Program-made: the position numbers and the translations under genes
Shown: positions 59,600-64,000 of the stretch, piece after piece
Layout: each line of letters opens with the position of its first letter
Numbering within the stretch: position 1 is the first letter of the stretch
Assembly (NCBI RefSeq): GCF_037975245.1
Contig: NC_092576.1
Span: forward strand, 25,185,611-25,249,610
Source of the DNA: Apostichopus japonicus
Taxonomy: Eukaryota; Echinodermata; Holothuroidea; Aspidochirotida; Stichopodidae
Length of the DNA: 64,000 bases
Reading direction: 5' to 3'
The notes under the pieces: model-generated
Told to the model about the DNA's origin: nothing
What the model saw: the letters and a program-made list of their open reading frames with translations, nothing else
Database searches by the model: none

Positions 59600-61175
59600 G
59601 GGCTAAACTATTGTTGTGTTCTCAGTGTGTTGCAAACTGTTATGATGTATGTTCCTTTAACCGAAAAGGTGTTGTAGCAAATGTTGAAGAAAAAACTTCG
59701 GATCTCTCAATACAACCTGATCCTGCTTCTGGTTTTCGTCTTAACACATGTCATTCACCTTCGACACTGAAAACCTGACAAATGTATTTATCACTGTTAT
59801 CGATGCAGGTGCATTGAAGCAGGGCCGATTGCTTTTGTCATTTCGTAAAACGCGACCAGAATCTAATCTTTAAAAGATGATAAATTGTCCATATTTTAAA
59901 TGTAATTTCTTTAGAAAACATTGTTCAAACCTTGACCAAAGTTTGACCTAGCGTATTCTTTAGATCCATATCTACCGATATTTGAGTCATATTAACTTGA
60001 CATAATCTTTCACCTATCATCCACCCCACCCATATGGGTTATTGTCAATGTATCTGCAGATTTTACCAACACTGAACTATATTTTTGTTAGAAATCCACC
60101 AGCTCTAACGTTGGGTTATGTTAATTAACCCATACCTGGCTTAAAATGTTGTAAATGGAAGAGATTTAAGATTTATGGCATTAAAAAGTGTTAAAGACTG
60201 AACTTATTTTTCCAACAACATCAGAGCAAATGAAGACATTTTAGTGTGTCCCGTGTATACATTGTACCAAAACATGTTTAATTCACAGTTCTGCATATAT
60301 TCCAAACAATACAGGGATAAAAAAAAAATAACTTAATCATCTGACAAGTCATTGGATACATCGAACGTCTAAGTAAACTTACAGGACAGTATTGACCATG
60401 TTCAAGCAAGGTGGAGACACAGTGAACTAATTAATATCATAATTCAGTTCAGTTAAAAACATTTTAAGCTAATTTTACCCATTCTTACCATATGCAATAC
60501 TAAGGGAGAGACAATTTAAGGCTGTGTTTTTCTTCCGAAGCTTGCTTAATAATATCTTGCGATAGTAATGTAATTTTATAGGAACTGAATAACTATTGCT
60601 TACGTTGTCAGTGACGAACTGTTTAACTGACTCACTACCCACTCCAAAAGCTTTTTTGGAAAGAACAACTCGCAACAACACGAACAAAAATTGTAGTTGA
60701 TAAAGATGGAGTTCATGTTTTCCAAATTATGATCTTGGACAGAGGAAATATGTTATATATAACTAGTAATTGGTACAAGATAATCCCGATCAATCCGCTA
60801 GTATAGTCCTTTCATTTTGCAATAAAATTAAATATCACATCATGAAATAATGATGTAATTGTTCATGTTGACACTGTGCTATGAACACGTATTCTCGTCC
60901 ACAGAACCCAAGTAACGATTAAGATATAATTATCGACCTAATTTGAGGGAAATATCTTTTCCATGCCCTATTTGACATTTTCATAGTGACTCTAACTCAC
61001 ACAAAAATAACATAATTGTCATCATATTGAAAGATTATCATCATTAAATTCTCATAGCCACAGCTATTACCATTACCGTCACCGCCATTAGCATCAACAC
61101 CAACATTATTAATTCATTTATATGCTAATGTGTCAAGTTTATAATTGTTTGATAGTTTATTGCCTTTTCATTTTT
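59600..61175. other. stretch without a recognised gene
   Basis: Presumably upstream intron or 5' region of the exon at 61179. Nothing specific seen. Confidence 0.45.
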
Positions 61176-61178
61176 CAG

Positions 61179-61253
61179 ACAAGATAAGAAGAAAAAACAG
61201 AATGGCTAATGCATCTCCCGCTACCGAAAATGTAACGGATAACACCAAAATGG
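61179..61253 (+). CDS. first coding exon of an unknown gene (N-terminus)
   Basis: The acceptor 'ttgccttttcatttttcag' ends at 61178 and the donor 'gtaagtt' starts at 61254, giving a 75-base exon. ATG at 61202 is in a good context (AGAATGG) and the reading frame is open to the donor: MANASPATENVTDNTKM plus one base (phase 1). The acceptor implies a non-coding exon further upstream. Two N-x-S/T sequons (NAS and NVT) in 17 residues and no signal peptide suit the extracellular N-terminus of a seven-helix receptor or another type III membrane protein, but this is inference. The next exon is not visible before 64000. Confidence 0.6.
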
Positions 61254-61259
61254 GTAAGT

Positions 61260-63400
61260 TCTTTCTGCTTCCTGAAGAATAAATTGTCTATAGATTAGCT
61301 TAATCCACGAATCCATGGGGAGCAAGACATATTTTTACCATGTTCTATTTCATCGCTGCCTATAAGGAGAATAAGATACTTTAGTTCGTTGGTCTCGGTT
61401 GCCATACTACTGTAATATTGTGACGAGCCCGCTCCTCCGATAGTAAAACTATATCGGGACTCGCGATAGAAAGGTACTGGGATGTCTTGATGCCGTATTT
61501 ACGCTTCTTCAGGAGATGTCTCGAACGGAAGAAAACAATGACTTCACACAAAAAACAATTTGACGAGATAGGATTTGATTTGATGATTCGGTATAATCTC
61601 TTCTCTGTCGATTCTCTTAACAAATAAAACTAAATTACAATGATTTGACTTGACTTGACTCCGTCAATTAAACAATTAGGAGTGATGAACTTTCGGCGGA
61701 GTGATAAATTTGCTGATCAAGTCATAAATTTGCTGACAGAGTGCTCAAATTTCTGACCTCCTTTTTCTTTTATACCTTACTTCTATAAAATCTCACTGCG
61801 CACAATCAGTAGGCAGCCAATAACCTGACCATCCTGTATTAACTTAATGATATAAAAATAAGTGCGCTGGCACTGATCTGCCCTGATTGGTTGGGAGTTT
61901 GGAAGTCCATCCCCTTTCTTATGGAAACTTCCATACCACGTGAGAGAACCTTCTCGAATGTTCCACAGACATAATGGAATCTATTTTGGGAAAAGGCCCT
62001 GTACCAAGATTCAATAAGATAGTTAAAAACGTCTCGTGGGAAAACTGAATCCATGACCTAGATAAATACATAAGAGGCCCTGTAAGGTATCTCGATGGAG
62101 CTTTTCGGTAACATCAAAGAGATGGTATCACTATTTCATAACATCCCCCTCAATCTTTTAAAATTTTTGGATACTCCAAAATTTTAACATCATACTGCTT
62201 TAACTTATCATTATCTCAAGAAGGTAGAGTACTGTAAGCACATTCACTAATATTCATTGACTTCAATAAATGGTCTTCATGTATCTCAAAGGTTAACATC
62301 TTGGTTACGAATTATTAAAAATGATCATATGGTATATACATTGACACTATCTCCATGATTTTGTGTACCTCTTCAATATTGATGACATCATATGATGTAA
62401 TCCAAAAAATAAATAAAATATCATTAAGATATCTTAAAGTTACATGGACACAGCAAAATATGCAGTATCTCTTTCAAAATACATTTATGCATTTCATACA
62501 TCAATAATACATTTATATCAAAAGTGAAATCATGCCGTGATTTTGGGAGAGATCAGAGAATACTAGACTTAGTTATCTTTTAACTGAACAGAACACCTTG
62601 GCGTTCCATTAAAAATTCGTACACTAAAAAAAGAACCTTAAATATATTACAAACTCATTTACAAAGTACCTCCTCTTTAATGAAGGCACAGTTTCAAAAC
62701 TGCTTTGAAACCTTGTGAATCATATACATTCACCTCAAGAAAATCAACAAAATGTGACTCGATAGCATGGTGACCCTAGGTATGCACTCCGAAATGATAG
62801 TCTAGTAAAGTACCAAAGTACTAGATATTCGATACCATAAAAGAGACCCCGTAGACTATGACATCAACAAATCTTTCTTCAAATTTACATAATATATACT
62901 TAACATCTTGTTCTTTTAACTTCATGATGAAATTTACTTTTGCATGAATAATTGAGGAAAAGAAAATATATACATAACTTCCTCAAAAGATCTATACTTT
63001 CATTTGCTTCGATAACTGTTGCTGTAAGCAAAAGTTGCATATCACCAATGCTGTCTCTAAATAGCCTTCAATATATAACATAAATGATGCAATGTAAATA
63101 TCCTTAAAATATTTCTCAATATATGAAAACCCATGTTGCTAATATTCCGGATATGTTCTAATTGCCGGGTAAACGTTTGAACGAATTCATAAGGAGAAAT
63201 AAGGTATACTCATTACACATTTGTTATAAAAGATGAAACTAGGTCACTTGGTGGCGTTTTTAACAATAAAGCTTATATTGTTACACCATACAGTACAATG
63301 ACTTCCACTTAATAGGTATGCAGGTAATTGCCATGACGCATTCCATTCATACAATCGTGGGTAAAACACCTGTTCATCTGAACTTAAAGCAATATGCAGT
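61260..63400. other. AT-rich stretch, presumed intron
   Basis: Between the plus-strand exon at 61253 and the minus-strand ORF at 63409. No other exon recognised. Confidence 0.45.
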
Positions 63401-63408
63401 TATACATT

Positions 63409-64000
63409 CTAACCATATAATGTTTGCAACATCCTGCCTGGATTGCCTGTAATGTTCAATCCCTTTTCATGGAGAAAATTCATTATTTCCCCTGTGTTGG
63501 AATATTTTCCTACATCCCACCAAAAATCATGACTCTTAAAGCCTGTTGGAAAACATGGTGTCTGATAGGTGACCAGAACCTGTAATTCACCCAATTTGTA
63601 TCGAGCACGTTGGACTTTCATGTCTCCTTGTGGAGCATTTGCAAAAACTTTCTTTTGCCTTAATATGCTATCTTTCATGGAAGGATATGGAATTGCTAAT
63701 CCTTCATTATGTGCTCTATTCTCTAGAAAGGATGCAACATTCATTGGCTTAGTGGTCACAAGACACATGATGTGATCTGAAGTTACCCCTGGCAAAATGT
63801 TACCAAACTCATCATTTAACTCAATATGTGCATCTTTCATGACATTAACATTTTCTGCATTAGAAGTGTTACTACTCAAAACATTTCTCATTCGAGCAAG
63901 CTTTTCACTTGATGAACCCTTTGTTTTCAAGACATTTCGCAATTTCTGAATGTTAGTGATATTCTTAGTTTCAGAAGATGCTCTTACAAAACATGGTTTA
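63409..64000 (-). CDS. unrecognised protein, 3' part, open at the right edge
   Basis: The minus strand is open from the window edge to a stop at 63409-63411, about 196 codons, the longest protein-like frame in the window. It has no ATG at its left limit, so the true start lies beyond 64000. Features: two similar basic segments LRNVL near residues 20 and 39, polar Ser/Asn spacer, then DEFGNILPGVTSDHIMCLV, ENRAHNEGLAIPYPSMKDS, a basic RARYKLGELQVLV, and an aromatic block SHDFWWDVGKYSNTGEIMNF near the C-terminus. No Cys pattern, no low complexity, no membrane segment. It has no intron in this part, which fits a transposon ORF or a large terminal exon. I do not recognise the family. Confidence 0.6.
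   Translation of the reverse strand, partial: KPCFVRASSETKNITNIQKLRNVLKTKGSSSEKLARMRNVLSSNTSNAENVNVMKDAHIELNDEFGNILPGVTSDHIMCLVTTKPMNVASFLENRAHNEGLAIPYPSMKDSILRQKKVFANAPQGDMKVQRARYKLGELQVLVTYQTPCFPTGFKSHDFWWDVGKYSNTGEIMNFLHEKGLNITGNPGRMLQTLYG

Noticed and set aside
1-64000. CRISPR array, operon, riboswitch or rho-independent terminator
   Set aside because: The repeats here are not of CRISPR form (no conserved 20-50 base repeats with unique spacers), and splice-bounded exons, SINEs and TA microsatellites show animal DNA.

Overview
The window is AT-rich, intron-poor-looking but gene-sparse animal DNA. There are no long open reading frames, no operons and no ribosome-binding-site pattern. The few convincing coding pieces are short and bounded by GT/AG splice signals. 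Most of what can be recognised is repeats: microsatellites, minisatellites, tRNA-derived SINEs, a TTAA-flanked MITE, and decayed Penelope-like and LTR retroelements. The repeat types and the fragment families point to a marine invertebrate, perhaps a deuterostome such as an echinoderm. That assignment is an inference, and a mollusc or hemichordate is not excluded.

Layout. 0-19 kb: a ~145-bp tandem array carrying nuclear-receptor-type DR1 half-site pairs (150-885), a Ser/Leu-tRNA-like SINE (2108-2520), TA microsatellites, a diverged repeat family (7.9-8.9 kb), a trinucleotide block (12.4 kb), a ~27-bp minisatellite (13.85-14.17 kb), a purine tract, and a tRNA-like Pol III unit with a T6 terminator (17739-17822) between long TA tracts that form large palindromes. 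19-32 kb: a minus-strand exon with good splice sites (23916-24124), two same-orientation Penelope-like fragments (23.3-23.7 kb and 29.7-31.0 kb), the first with a hammerhead-like ribozyme core, and a decayed LTR-element gag/protease piece (25.9-26.6 kb). 33-45 kb: a 594-bp MITE with 15-bp perfect terminal inverted repeats in TTAA sites, a 14-bp perfect hairpin, a partial Ig-domain exon (minus, 36.4-36.6 kb), and a 42-bp tandem duplication. 51-64 kb: a ~0.94-kb inverted-repeat-bounded locus in which two parts of one protein family face opposite directions, a candidate terminal exon (53127-53456), a ~15-bp GGATC/TATAGT minisatellite (58.98-59.59 kb), a short first coding exon with two N-glycosylation sequons (61179-61253), and an unrecognised minus-strand ORF running off the right edge (63409-64000).

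No complete gene can be assembled, so there is no pathway to describe. The host exons are probably parts of several different genes with large introns filled by transposon remains. The most unusual items are the stem-III-less hammerhead candidate in the Penelope-like 3' region, the head-to-head inverted gene-fragment locus at 51.5-52.5 kb, the DR1-bearing satellite array, and the 15-bp minisatellite.
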